Position numbers and translations under genes: made by a program. The notes below the pieces were generated by a model. The model searched no databases. It was given only the letters and a program-made list of their open reading frames with translations, and was not told the DNA's origin. 13,981 bases of DNA from an uncultured Clostridia bacterium (GTDB lineage: Bacteria; Bacillota; Clostridia; Oscillospirales; Acutalibacteraceae): NCBI GenBank assembly GCA_937888485.1, contig CALAQQ010000061.1, positions 1 through 13,981 of the forward strand, given 5' to 3'. The stretch's first letter is position 1. Every line of letters begins with the position of its first letter. This document shows positions 7,501 through 13,498 of the stretch, piece by piece.

Positions 7501-7553
7501 TAAAAATATTCAATCAGATAATCGCCTTTTTCAGAAGTATATTCTCATTCTGA
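4521..7553 (+). CDS. Secreted intrinsic-factor-like corrinoid-capture protein (TC-C-like region plus alpha-alpha barrel)
   Basis: An AAGGAG site lies 11 bases before the ATG. Residues 1-25 are a Sec signal peptide (cleavage near ISA-TE). Region 1 (about 28-285) has a DUF4430/transcobalamin-C flavour: LHLYIYVHETVLGLDW, GGLFGF, YDLNGAYP, LNDGDFLNIAHYTSWAFWGD, and TDDNGLVKISFPSGGTWYVW. Region 2 (about 288-425) is beta-rich and unassigned. Two helical repeats follow (about 427-550; AREAYDALTDSQKNLVENY). Residues about 560-850 match the prenyltransferase/squalene-cyclase-type alpha-alpha barrel that also forms the alpha domain of intrinsic factor: GINGPIWALIAFDSHGYEIP, QLEDGGWAL, KQYDNGGFGS, ESGGFAHIPDAGINGMATEQ. 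Two near-identical helical repeats (858-975) and a hydrophobic aromatic tail (984-1010) end the chain. Cyclase DXDD-type catalysis is not evident, so a binding role is more likely. The riboswitch upstream and ECF genes downstream make a corrinoid the probable ligand; this is inferred. Confidence 0.8.
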   Translation: MAKKIISIFIILAMILTAIPLTISATEPDTVYISISDDSQFVTDSNGNQMAFYPVTLDELAEVDLNAYGYGDYVYDADGDSVPELTALHLYIYVHETVLGLDWSEVYVTGGAGSIYFAGGLFGFTDENLRYDLNGAYPAVDGWGLTADRIVLNDGDFLNIAHYTSWAFWGDSATGFHYFTDSDGNLNHIYTATVNEETELGFVRSFSDWANGGAAAYDPETGYNVYYGTAYGVPTGSTATDDNGLVKISFPSGGTWYVWTDGGYGMENPADIVSAPAFATVKVKGEPDLLFTIDLTELDDSIYEGGIINYNFSDESEFWDGNATAGKTTSYSFVADEYDNYIVYIDFYVDSDIMGWNVNGVNYLIEDSSAHEDYWDFGDDSGVGYGFGYTDDNNKAYDEFYLVLGLENSYNKPGSWVIKPILMTEQIIEVIIAIDDIGEVTAESGDSINFAWELYNALTDSEKELVFNFADLEEAQAVYDDLMDAQAAADEAAANAVEELISAIGSVTIFNYKNVYSAREAYDALTDSQKNLVENYSVLTDAEIVFAALLAETAKADHKAVYEETGAYISALGTPSVGSTGGEWMVIDLTRSGYDCHEGYYENVVDYVNENINDKEQLHRAKSTDNSRVILALTSAGYDVTDVDGHNLLMGLTDMTYLKKQGINGPIWALIAFDSHGYEIPVNADATEQATREKIIAYILEKQLEDGGWALSGKVADPDMTGMAIQSLAPYYETNTEVKAAIDKAIICLSEKQYDNGGFGSIDGICSESCAQVIVALTALGINPETDPRFAKNGVSVVDAMCLFAVESGGFAHIPDAGINGMATEQAQYALASYFRFLDGKTSLYDMSDVDIYTKDEKAADAVEVMIFAVGTVTAESKSAIEEARAAYDTLTDEQKALVENYETLTTAETALAKIENNTKAADDVEAMISAIGTVTAESKGAIEEARAAYDALTDEQKALVENYEILTSAETEFNELSTEKELSLFEKIINWFIKIFNQIIAFFRSIFSF
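7092..7448 (+). repeat. Tandem 186-bp coding repeat
   Basis: Two copies of a 62-residue unit (spans near 7092-7265 and 7275-7448) share long identical stretches such as ATCGAAGAAGCAAGAGCTGC, offset by exactly 186 bases. They encode ADAVEVMIFAVGTVTAESK-type and ADDVEAMISAIGTVTAESK-type helices. Two more diverged copies lie near 5799-5975 and 6003-6170, before the alpha-alpha barrel. The high nucleotide identity of the last pair points to recent duplication. Confidence 0.9.
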
Positions 7554-7562
7554 TTTTGACAC

Positions 7563-7594
7563 AGTCGGCTGTTGTTTAAATGCAGCAGCCGACT
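7563..7594 (+). other. Intercistronic hairpin without T-tract
   Basis: AGTCGGCTGTTG (7563-7574) pairs with CAGCAGCCGACT (7583-7594), 12 base pairs with one G-U, around the loop TTTAAATG. It starts 10 bases after the 1010-residue gene's stop. No T-run follows, only CCCTTCC, so full termination is doubtful. It could slow 3' decay or set the ratio between the abundant secreted protein and the downstream genes. Confidence 0.7.
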
Positions 7595-7654
7595 CCCTTC
7601 CTTTGAAAATAATTCGGTTTTTAAAACTTTTATATACCGTCAGGAGGCAATTTT

Positions 7655-9118
7655 ATGAAAAAGAAGAAAATAGCAAATATAGTGATGGTTGCTGTCATTA
7701 TTGCTATCGCAGTATCGGGAATCCTGGGTGTCGGTCATATCAAAGGCTGGTTTGACAAATCCGATGAAAGCACCGCAGTTCTTACGGATTTCCGTGGCAT
7801 CATAACTTTGCAGCGTGACGGAGTTGCCTATGCAACAACTGATGAAACTGTTCTTCGCAAAGGAGATAAAATCACCTGTGACCCCGGTGCAACTGTCAGA
7901 ATTGCTTTGGGCGAAAACTATATTGCTCTCGGTCAGAATGCCGATGCAGAAATCATAAATCCCGTTTCCGACGAGTTTGCCCTTAAAGTTAATGTCGGCG
8001 AAGCTTTTGTTAACACAAACAATTCTGTTTCACTTGAATTTGCAGATAAGCAGACTGAAATCGGCAATTCAGTTGCAACCCTGAGTGTCCGCAAAGGTGC
8101 ACAAAGTATCAGCGTTTATCAAGGCTCTGTCGGTGAAGCAACCGAAGGTCAGATGCTTGAATGGATTGGTGATAAGGAATCCGTAAGAAATTTCTCTGTT
8201 AAAAGCCTCAATGATTTCAACATTTCACAAATACGAAAAGCCAACGGAGCAAAAACTCTCGTTTTCTCAAATGATGATCTGGATAAACTCGAAAATGAAC
8301 GATGGGAACAGATGCACGGTTCAACCGAAACAACAACAGTTGGCAACACAACAGAAACCGTAACATCAACTCATACCGAAAAAACGACTAAAAAAGAAAC
8401 AACATCTTCAATCACGGAAAAGAAAGAGCCTACGGCAACAATTGCCGAAACAACCACAAAACCGACAACATCCAAAACACAGACAACAACAGAAAAAACA
8501 ACAAAAAAGAGACCGACCACAACAAGGCGTGATTACTCTGTTTACATAACCGAATCAACAACTGTTACTGAAACAACGTCTGAGACAAATAATGAAAGAA
8601 CAACAAGACCCAAAGCTACAACTACAACCAAACCCGTAACTATTACCAAACCTACAACCACGAAACCTACAACCACAACCACCAAACCCGTTGAAACAAC
8701 AAAAGAAAAGCTTACCTGCACAATCACAATCAGATGCGATACGGTTCTTGACAATATGGATAATCTTGATCCCGCAAAAGCACCGTATGTTCCCGATGAC
8801 GGAGTCATTCTCAGGGAAGTAACGGTTGAATTTGAAGAAGGCGAAACAGTATTTGATGTTCTGAACAGAGTTTGCAGACAGTATAACATTCCGATTGAGT
8901 ACAGTTGGACACCTATGTATGACAGCTATTATATTGAAGGAATCAATAATCTTTATGAATTTGACTGCGGCAGCGAATCGGGATGGATGTATAAAGTGAA
9001 CGGATGGTTCCCGAATTACGGCTGTTCAAGCTATTATTTAACGGGCGGTGAAAAAATCGTTTGGTGCTACACCTGTAACGGACTCGGTGAAGATGTTGGT
9101 GCAGAACGATGGGAGTAA
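7655..9118 (+). CDS. Membrane-anchored FecR-like/DUF4430 (transcobalamin-C-like) surface protein
   Basis: The ATG at 7655 has an AGGAGG site eight bases upstream. Residues 1-5 are lysine-rich with an isoleucine, and 6-27 form one hydrophobic segment, read as an uncleaved anchor or signal peptide; there is no lipobox. A FecR-like beta domain covers about 38-165 (DFRGIITLQRDG, LRKGDKI, GATVRIALGENYIALG, SVRKGAQSISVYQGSV). A Thr/Lys/Glu-rich linker (about 222-350) probably spans the cell wall. The C-terminal domain (about 352-478) fits DUF4430, the family containing the transcobalamin beta domain: VTVEFEEGETVFDVLNRVC, GSESGWMYKVNGWFPNYG, LTGGEKIVWCYTCNGLGEDVG. Several cysteines (355, 361, 408, 438, 456, 471, 474) could form disulfides. 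It sits between the barrel protein and the ECF genes. It probably supplies the second lobe of corrinoid binding or hands ligand to the S component (inference). Confidence 0.85.
   Translation: MKKKKIANIVMVAVIIAIAVSGILGVGHIKGWFDKSDESTAVLTDFRGIITLQRDGVAYATTDETVLRKGDKITCDPGATVRIALGENYIALGQNADAEIINPVSDEFALKVNVGEAFVNTNNSVSLEFADKQTEIGNSVATLSVRKGAQSISVYQGSVGEATEGQMLEWIGDKESVRNFSVKSLNDFNISQIRKANGAKTLVFSNDDLDKLENERWEQMHGSTETTTVGNTTETVTSTHTEKTTKKETTSSITEKKEPTATIAETTTKPTTSKTQTTTEKTTKKRPTTTRRDYSVYITESTTVTETTSETNNERTTRPKATTTTKPVTITKPTTTKPTTTTTKPVETTKEKLTCTITIRCDTVLDNMDNLDPAKAPYVPDDGVILREVTVEFEEGETVFDVLNRVCRQYNIPIEYSWTPMYDSYYIEGINNLYEFDCGSESGWMYKVNGWFPNYGCSSYYLTGGEKIVWCYTCNGLGEDVGAERWE
8318..8704 (+). repeat. 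Low-complexity ACA/ACC-rich Thr-linker coding repeat
   Basis: This stretch encodes a Thr-rich linker of about 129 residues with short repeated units such as KPTTTKPTTTTTKP. The nucleotide sequence is rich in ACAACC/AAACCT repeats, so its length may vary between strains by slippage. Linkers of this type commonly carry extracellular domains across Gram-positive cell walls. Confidence 0.85.
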
Positions 9119-9119
9119 T

Positions 9120-10010
9120 ATGAAACAAGATTCATTCTCAAAACTTCATCCTGCGGTGAATCTGTTGTTTTTCATCGGAGCAATCTGCTTCGGTGTTCTT
9201 CTGCAGCACCCTGTTTATCTGTTTGCAGGCATATTTGCAAGCGGAGTGTATTATTTTTTTCTGAATGGCAGAAAAGGGATGAAAAACATATTATTGATGA
9301 TACCGCTTTTTATATTCATCACACTTTTCAACCCCATAGTGAACACCCGTGGTGTAACGGTTCTTTTTACATATTTCGACAGGCCCTACACCCTTGAAGC
9401 ACTCATTTACGGTGTAGCGGTAGCGGCAACGTTTGTATTGATGATTCTGTGGTTTGGGTGCTACGGAAAGGTGCTGACGGGAGATAAGGTCACCTGCCTT
9501 TTCGGCAATCTCGCGCCGTCATTGTCGCTTCTTCTCGTTATGGTGTTCAGAATGATACCAAATCTTTTACAGAAAGCAAAGCAGATTATCGGCGCAAGAA
9601 GTTCAATCGGAAAAGGAACGACAGAAAAATCATCAATAAAAGATAAACTGGGTTCAGGAATGACGGTTATCGGCGTTCTCACCTCATGGGCGCTTGAAGG
9701 AAGCATCACAACAAGCGATTCAATGCGTTCAAGAGGTTACAGCACAGCAAAACGGACAAGCTTTATGGTTTACCGAATGACAAAAACCGATTGGGTATTA
9801 ACATTTGTTATGCTTGTTTTGTTCGGCGTTGTAATCTTTTTTGCCGCAAACGGCAGTATGAATGCGGAATTTCTGCCCGAAAGAAACATCACGCCAATCA
9901 AAGGATTTAATATAATCGGATTTATCGCATATCTCGGATATCTTATGATTCCAACAATTTTGAACGTCAAGGAGGTTATACAATGGAACATTTCAAGATC
10001 GAAAATCTGA
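9120..10010 (+). CDS. ECF transporter T component 1 (EcfT/CbiQ-like)
   Basis: The start was placed at the ATG at 9120, two bases after the previous stop, with GGGAG just upstream; an earlier in-frame ATG at 9048 would overlap the previous gene by 71 bases. The 296-residue product has several membrane segments (about 15-48, 56-75, 95-115, 132-148, 224-244, 263-283), as in EcfT/CbiQ proteins. The two coupling-helix signatures that dock on the ATPases are recognisable in modified form: GARSSIGKG (158-166) and SMRSRGYS (201-208). It opens the transporter part of the operon and overlaps the ATPase gene by 28 bases. Its role is to transmit ATPase movement to the S component. It is paralogous to the last gene of the operon (shared HPAVNL start and SRG motif). 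Confidence 0.88.
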   Translation: MKQDSFSKLHPAVNLLFFIGAICFGVLLQHPVYLFAGIFASGVYYFFLNGRKGMKNILLMIPLFIFITLFNPIVNTRGVTVLFTYFDRPYTLEALIYGVAVAATFVLMILWFGCYGKVLTGDKVTCLFGNLAPSLSLLLVMVFRMIPNLLQKAKQIIGARSSIGKGTTEKSSIKDKLGSGMTVIGVLTSWALEGSITTSDSMRSRGYSTAKRTSFMVYRMTKTDWVLTFVMLVLFGVVIFFAANGSMNAEFLPERNITPIKGFNIIGFIAYLGYLMIPTILNVKEVIQWNISRSKI

Positions 10011-11644
10011 GTTTTTCGTATCCGACCTCAAAAGATAAAAAATCACTTGATAATGTGTCACTCAAAATAGAAAAAGGTGAATATATTGTTCTCTGCGGAA
10101 AATCGGGAAGCGGAAAAACAACCCTTCTCCGACATCTTAAAACCGTTCTCAGTCCTCACGGAAAAAGAAGCGGAGAAATATTTTTCAACGGCATCAATCT
10201 GAAAGATGTTGACAACCGAGAGCAATCATCAAAAATCGGCTATGTAATGCAGAATCCCGATGACCAGATTGTGACGGATAAAGTGTGGCACGAGCTTGCT
10301 TTCGGTCTTGAAAGTCTGGGATGTGACCAAAAAACAATGCGTTCAAGAGTTGCGGAAATGGCTTGTTACTTCAGCATTCAAGATTGGTTCCACAGAAATG
10401 TTGCCATTCTTTCGGGAGGTCAGAAACAGCTTCTCAACCTTGCTTCAATTATGGCAATGCAGCCCGAAGTTCTCATTCTCGATGAACCCACAAGTCAGCT
10501 TGACCCAATTGCCGCATCGGATTTTCTTAATACCGTTCGTAAAATCAACACCGAACTCGGCACAACCGTTATCATAACCGAACACCGTCTTGAGGATATT
10601 TTTCCTTATGCCGACAGAGCAATTGTTATGGATAACGGCAAAATTATCGCTGATAACACACCAAGAAATATCGGTAAGCTTCTCTACGAACAGAACAACC
10701 CCATGTTCACCGCAATGCCAACACCCGTTCGTGTTTTTTACAGTGCAAACGGTCACGGATATTGCCCTCTGACCGTCAGAGAAGGCAGAGCGTGGCTCAA
10801 TAAAGAGTTTGAAACCGAACCCGAAATCAAAGAATTTCCTTGCAAAAATATCGATGATGATATCGAAAATCCTGCATTGTCGCTCAAAGAATTATGGTTC
10901 AGATATGAAAAAGACACCCCCGATATTCTCAGAGGTGTCAGCCTTGAAATTCCAAAGGGAAGTATTTCCGCAATAGTCGGCGGCAACGGAGCAGGTAAAT
11001 CCACAACGCTCAAAGCAATTTGCGGAATCTGTAAACCTTACAGAGGCAAAATCAAGGTTTTCGGCAAACCCGTAAACAAATTCAGATCGGGTGAGCTTTT
11101 CAGAAACTGTGTATCAATGTTACCTCAAGACCCCAAAAGTCTATTTGTCAAAAAGACTGTCCGAGAAGATCTTGAAGAAATGACAAAGGACAAAAACAAG
11201 GTAATCGAAGTTGCAGAAATCTGCCAAATTACAGAACTTCTCGCAAATCATCCCTACGATTTGTCGGGTGGCGAACAGCAAAGAGTTGCGCTTGCAAAAG
11301 TGCTTCTCACCGAACCGAAAATACTTCTTCTTGATGAACCCACAAAGGGTATGGACAGCTTCTTCAAAGAAACGTTTGCAGGTATTCTGAACACTTTAAA
11401 GAGTCAAGGAATAACAATTCTCATGGTTTCACACGATGTTGAATTCTGCGCAAAATATGCCGACAGAGTGAGTATGTTTTTTGACGGTCAGGTGCTTACA
11501 ACCGAAACTCCGCAGAACTTCTTCGGTAGCAACAGTTTCTACACAACAGCGGCAAACCGTATGAGCAAACACGTTTTCAAAAATGCCGTTACCGCAGAAA
11601 ATGTTGTTGAGCTTTACCGCAAAAACAAGGGAGGAACAGTATGA
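9983..11644 (+). CDS. Fused ECF transporter ATPase (two ABC domains)
   Basis: This 553-residue protein consists of two nucleotide-binding domains in one chain. In domain 1 (about 1-235), Walker A is GKSGSGKTT (39-47), the Q-loop glutamine is 90, the signature is LSGGQ (143-147), Walker B is VLILDE (163-168) and the switch histidine is 201. In domain 2 (about 298-515), Walker A is GGNGAGKST (333-341), Gln382 is the Q-loop residue, the signature is LSGGE (427-431), Walker B is ILLLDE (447-452) and His484 is the switch residue. Both sites look competent. The ATG at 9983 has an AAGGAGG site seven bases upstream. Fused A-A' proteins are typical of dedicated (group I) ECF transporters such as the YkoEDC type. 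It powers uptake through the T and S components encoded on either side. Its stop overlaps the S-component start by four bases (ATGA). Confidence 0.95.
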   Translation: MEHFKIENLSFSYPTSKDKKSLDNVSLKIEKGEYIVLCGKSGSGKTTLLRHLKTVLSPHGKRSGEIFFNGINLKDVDNREQSSKIGYVMQNPDDQIVTDKVWHELAFGLESLGCDQKTMRSRVAEMACYFSIQDWFHRNVAILSGGQKQLLNLASIMAMQPEVLILDEPTSQLDPIAASDFLNTVRKINTELGTTVIITEHRLEDIFPYADRAIVMDNGKIIADNTPRNIGKLLYEQNNPMFTAMPTPVRVFYSANGHGYCPLTVREGRAWLNKEFETEPEIKEFPCKNIDDDIENPALSLKELWFRYEKDTPDILRGVSLEIPKGSISAIVGGNGAGKSTTLKAICGICKPYRGKIKVFGKPVNKFRSGELFRNCVSMLPQDPKSLFVKKTVREDLEEMTKDKNKVIEVAEICQITELLANHPYDLSGGEQQRVALAKVLLTEPKILLLDEPTKGMDSFFKETFAGILNTLKSQGITILMVSHDVEFCAKYADRVSMFFDGQVLTTETPQNFFGSNSFYTTAANRMSKHVFKNAVTAENVVELYRKNKGGTV

Positions 11645-12345
11645 AAAAATCAAACGTTGCAATGCTGATTGTGTTTCTTGCTTTAATTCCTTTAACTTTG
11701 TTTCTCGGAGATAAACTTCCCGGAAAAGGCTACTACATAACAGGTGTTCTTATCATAATTGAACTTTCGGTTCCGTTTTTTATGGCATTTGAAAAAAGAA
11801 AACCGCAGGCAAGAGAGCTTGTTATATTGGCTGTTATGATTGCTCTTGCCGTTATAGGGCGTGTCGCAATTCCCATTCCGCATTTTAAAGCGGCATTTGC
11901 GATAATTATGCTTACGGGCATTGCCTTCGGCCCCGAAGCGGGATTTATTGTCGGAGCAATAACAGCATTTGCAAGCAATTTCTTTTACGGTCAGGGAGCA
12001 TATATGCCGTGGCAGATGATGGCTTACGGTGCGGGCGGTATGCTTTCGGGATTTGTGTTTATTAAAAACAAAATCCCGAAAAAGCCGTGGATTATGGCAA
12101 TATTCGGATTCCTTGCAGTTGTTTTCTGGATAGGTCCCATTCTTGACACTTCACATATCTTCATTATGATGCCTGAAATCAACATTTCAACAATAACAGC
12201 AGCTCTCGCATCGGGATTCCCCGTGAATGTAAGTCAAGGGTTTTGCACCGCACTTATGATGCTTGTTTTCGGAAAACCGCTTCTTGAAAAACTCGACAGA
12301 GTGAAGCAGAAATACGGAATGCTGGAGGATGAAAATGGGATTTGA
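11641..12345 (+). CDS. ECF transporter S component, predicted corrinoid-specific (CbrT-like)
   Basis: This is a 234-residue integral membrane protein with about seven hydrophobic segments (near 5-23, 30-50, 58-76, 83-110, 117-138, 148-172, 184-210). ECF S components usually have six, so the first helix may be extra or an untypical topology. The segment IPIPHFKAAFAIIMLTGIAF, followed by GPEAGFIVGA, FFYGQGAYMPWQMMAYGAGG and MLSGF, is typical of ECF substrate-binding subunits. The start overlaps the ATPase stop by four bases, with AGGGAGG upstream. Specificity for a corrinoid is inferred from the cobalamin riboswitch and the two transcobalamin-like surface proteins of the operon. CbrT is the known cobalamin S component of lactobacilli, but orthology was not tested here. 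Other substrates, such as a corrinoid precursor, remain possible. Confidence 0.85.
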   Translation: MKKSNVAMLIVFLALIPLTLFLGDKLPGKGYYITGVLIIIELSVPFFMAFEKRKPQARELVILAVMIALAVIGRVAIPIPHFKAAFAIIMLTGIAFGPEAGFIVGAITAFASNFFYGQGAYMPWQMMAYGAGGMLSGFVFIKNKIPKKPWIMAIFGFLAVVFWIGPILDTSHIFIMMPEINISTITAALASGFPVNVSQGFCTALMMLVFGKPLLEKLDRVKQKYGMLEDENGI

Positions 12346-13216
12346 GTTTTGTCATCCTGCGGTTAACCTGATTTATTTTGTATCGGTAATATACGGTATG
12401 CTCTGTTTCAGGCATCCCATTTTTCTCGCCATCTCGTTTCTGAGTGCTGTTGCATACAGCATTAAACGAAACGGTATGAAAGCGGTTATTTTTGATACTG
12501 TGTTGTTGCCGTTAACAAGTGCGTTTGCTCTTTATTATAGTACGTACAATCACTTCGGAGTTACCGTTATTGAGCAGAATCTTATCGGCAACAGCATCAC
12601 GCTTGAATCGCTGATTTACGGCGCGGTGATCGGTCTTACGGTTTCGGGCGCAATGATATGGTTTTCCTGCATTTATTCCGTATTCACATCGGATAAGGTA
12701 GTTTATCTTTTCGGTAAAGCAAGTCCCAAGCTTTCGCTTTTCCTTTCTATTCTTCTGAGAATGGTGCCGAGAATTAAAAACGAGGCAAAGAAAATAAACA
12801 CCGCACAGCGAGGAATCGGCAGAGGTATAAATCAAGGGAATATTTTTTCACGTATTCGAAACTGCATTCGTATTTTTTCAATAATGATAACATGGATAAT
12901 CGATTCTCTTTCTCTGCAATCCGAATCAATGCAGAGTCGTGGCAGTCTGCTTCGGGGCAGAAAAGCGTTTTCAATTTATCGTTTTGATAACCGTGACCGT
13001 GCTTATGTTATTGCCATGTTTGCAAATATAACGCTGACGGTAATGGGCGTTATGCTCAAACAAACCGAAATAGTCTATGACCCTAAAATAATCATCACTC
13101 CCATAACTTCTGTGTCTTATCTTTTCTACATAGGTTATGCTGTCCTTTGTCTTATGCCCCTTGGTCTGGAACTCTACACGGAATACAGATTTACGAAATC
13201 AAGAAAGAATTTATAA
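12335..13216 (+). CDS. ECF transporter T component 2 (EcfT/CbiQ-like paralogue)
   Basis: The start was placed at the ATG at 12335 because the GGAGG site (12324-12328) touches the earlier ATG at 12329 and is six bases from this one. The gene overlaps the S-component end by 11 bases. The 293-residue product has membrane segments near 12-45, 48-68, 92-115, 131-145, 177-194, 222-242 and 258-280. It carries both coupling signatures: AQRG (157-160, followed by IGRG) and QSRG (200-203). It shares HPAVNL near the N-terminus and LESLIYGA in the middle with T component 1, but is strongly diverged. A standard ECF complex has one T subunit, so a second one at the operon end is unusual. It could form an alternative complex or a hetero-T arrangement. 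The operon ends here, followed by a hairpin terminator. Confidence 0.88.
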   Translation: MGFEFCHPAVNLIYFVSVIYGMLCFRHPIFLAISFLSAVAYSIKRNGMKAVIFDTVLLPLTSAFALYYSTYNHFGVTVIEQNLIGNSITLESLIYGAVIGLTVSGAMIWFSCIYSVFTSDKVVYLFGKASPKLSLFLSILLRMVPRIKNEAKKINTAQRGIGRGINQGNIFSRIRNCIRIFSIMITWIIDSLSLQSESMQSRGSLLRGRKAFSIYRFDNRDRAYVIAMFANITLTVMGVMLKQTEIVYDPKIIITPITSVSYLFYIGYAVLCLMPLGLELYTEYRFTKSRKNL

Positions 13217-13222
13217 AAAATT

Positions 13223-13251
13223 ACCGCTTGAACAATTATTGTTCAGGCGGT
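13223..13251. terminator. Hairpin terminator at the operon end, possibly bidirectional
   Basis: ACCGCTTGAACA (13223-13234) pairs with TGTTCAGGCGGT (13240-13251), 12 base pairs with one G-U, around ATTAT. It begins six bases after the stop of T component 2. The plus-strand T-tract is poor (ATTTACAT), whereas the minus strand has AATTTTTTATAA immediately after the stem. It may therefore also stop leftward transcription entering the operon. Confidence 0.75.
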
Positions 13252-13447
13252 ATTTACATACGAAAAGTAAAACAAAAGAAACTTCAAGTGTGAAAAGTAG
13301 ACAAATAGCCGTTCTGAAACCTTTGATATATAAGGGATTTGAAGTGCGGTAATTGAAGGGTGCGTATAGTTTAACCTGTACCCCCGATTTTGCATTTTAT
13401 GCGTTACAAAGGCGAGATTTTAAGTTGTAAATTCTATTTGAATTAGC
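13252..13447. other. Non-coding spacer, no gene recognised
   Basis: No credible gene is seen. A plus-strand frame running to 13352 overlaps the end of T component 2 and has no start signal. Its tail (SSVKSRQIAVLKPLIYKGFE) looks slightly protein-like, so a decayed gene end cannot be excluded. A TTACAA/TTGTAA pair lies near 13404-13432. Confidence 0.5.
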
Positions 13448-13491
13448 AAAAAAAGATTGCCGACAACACCAATTCAAATGATGTTATCGGC
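13448..13491 (-). terminator. Intrinsic terminator of the small minus-strand gene
   Basis: On the minus strand, GCCGATAACATC (from 13491) pairs with GGTGTTGTCGGC (to 13459), 12 base pairs with two G-U, around a 9-base loop. After AATC comes a run of seven T (13454-13448). It starts eight bases past the stop of the 84-residue gene. Confidence 0.9.
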
Positions 13492-13498
13492 TGAAATT

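Noticed and set aside
4521..7553. Functional terpene cyclase or prenyltransferase
   Set aside because: The barrel repeats are present, but the protein is secreted, no DXDD- or zinc-site-type catalytic motif is evident, and the cobalamin riboswitch context favours a binding role.
8318..8704. CRISPR-like or satellite repeat array in the ACA/ACC-rich stretch
   Set aside because: The stretch is in frame within one coding sequence and encodes a Thr-rich linker; there are no evenly spaced repeats with unique spacers.
9048..9119. Upstream ATG extending T component 1 by 24 residues
   Set aside because: It would overlap the conserved C-terminal end of the DUF4430 protein by 71 bases, the extension is not membrane-like, and the ATG at 9120 follows the previous stop directly with a GGGAG site.
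13137..13352. 71-codon plus-strand frame across the end of the operon
   Set aside because: It starts inside T component 2 in another frame, passes through the terminator hairpin and has no ribosome binding site; at best its tail is a relic.
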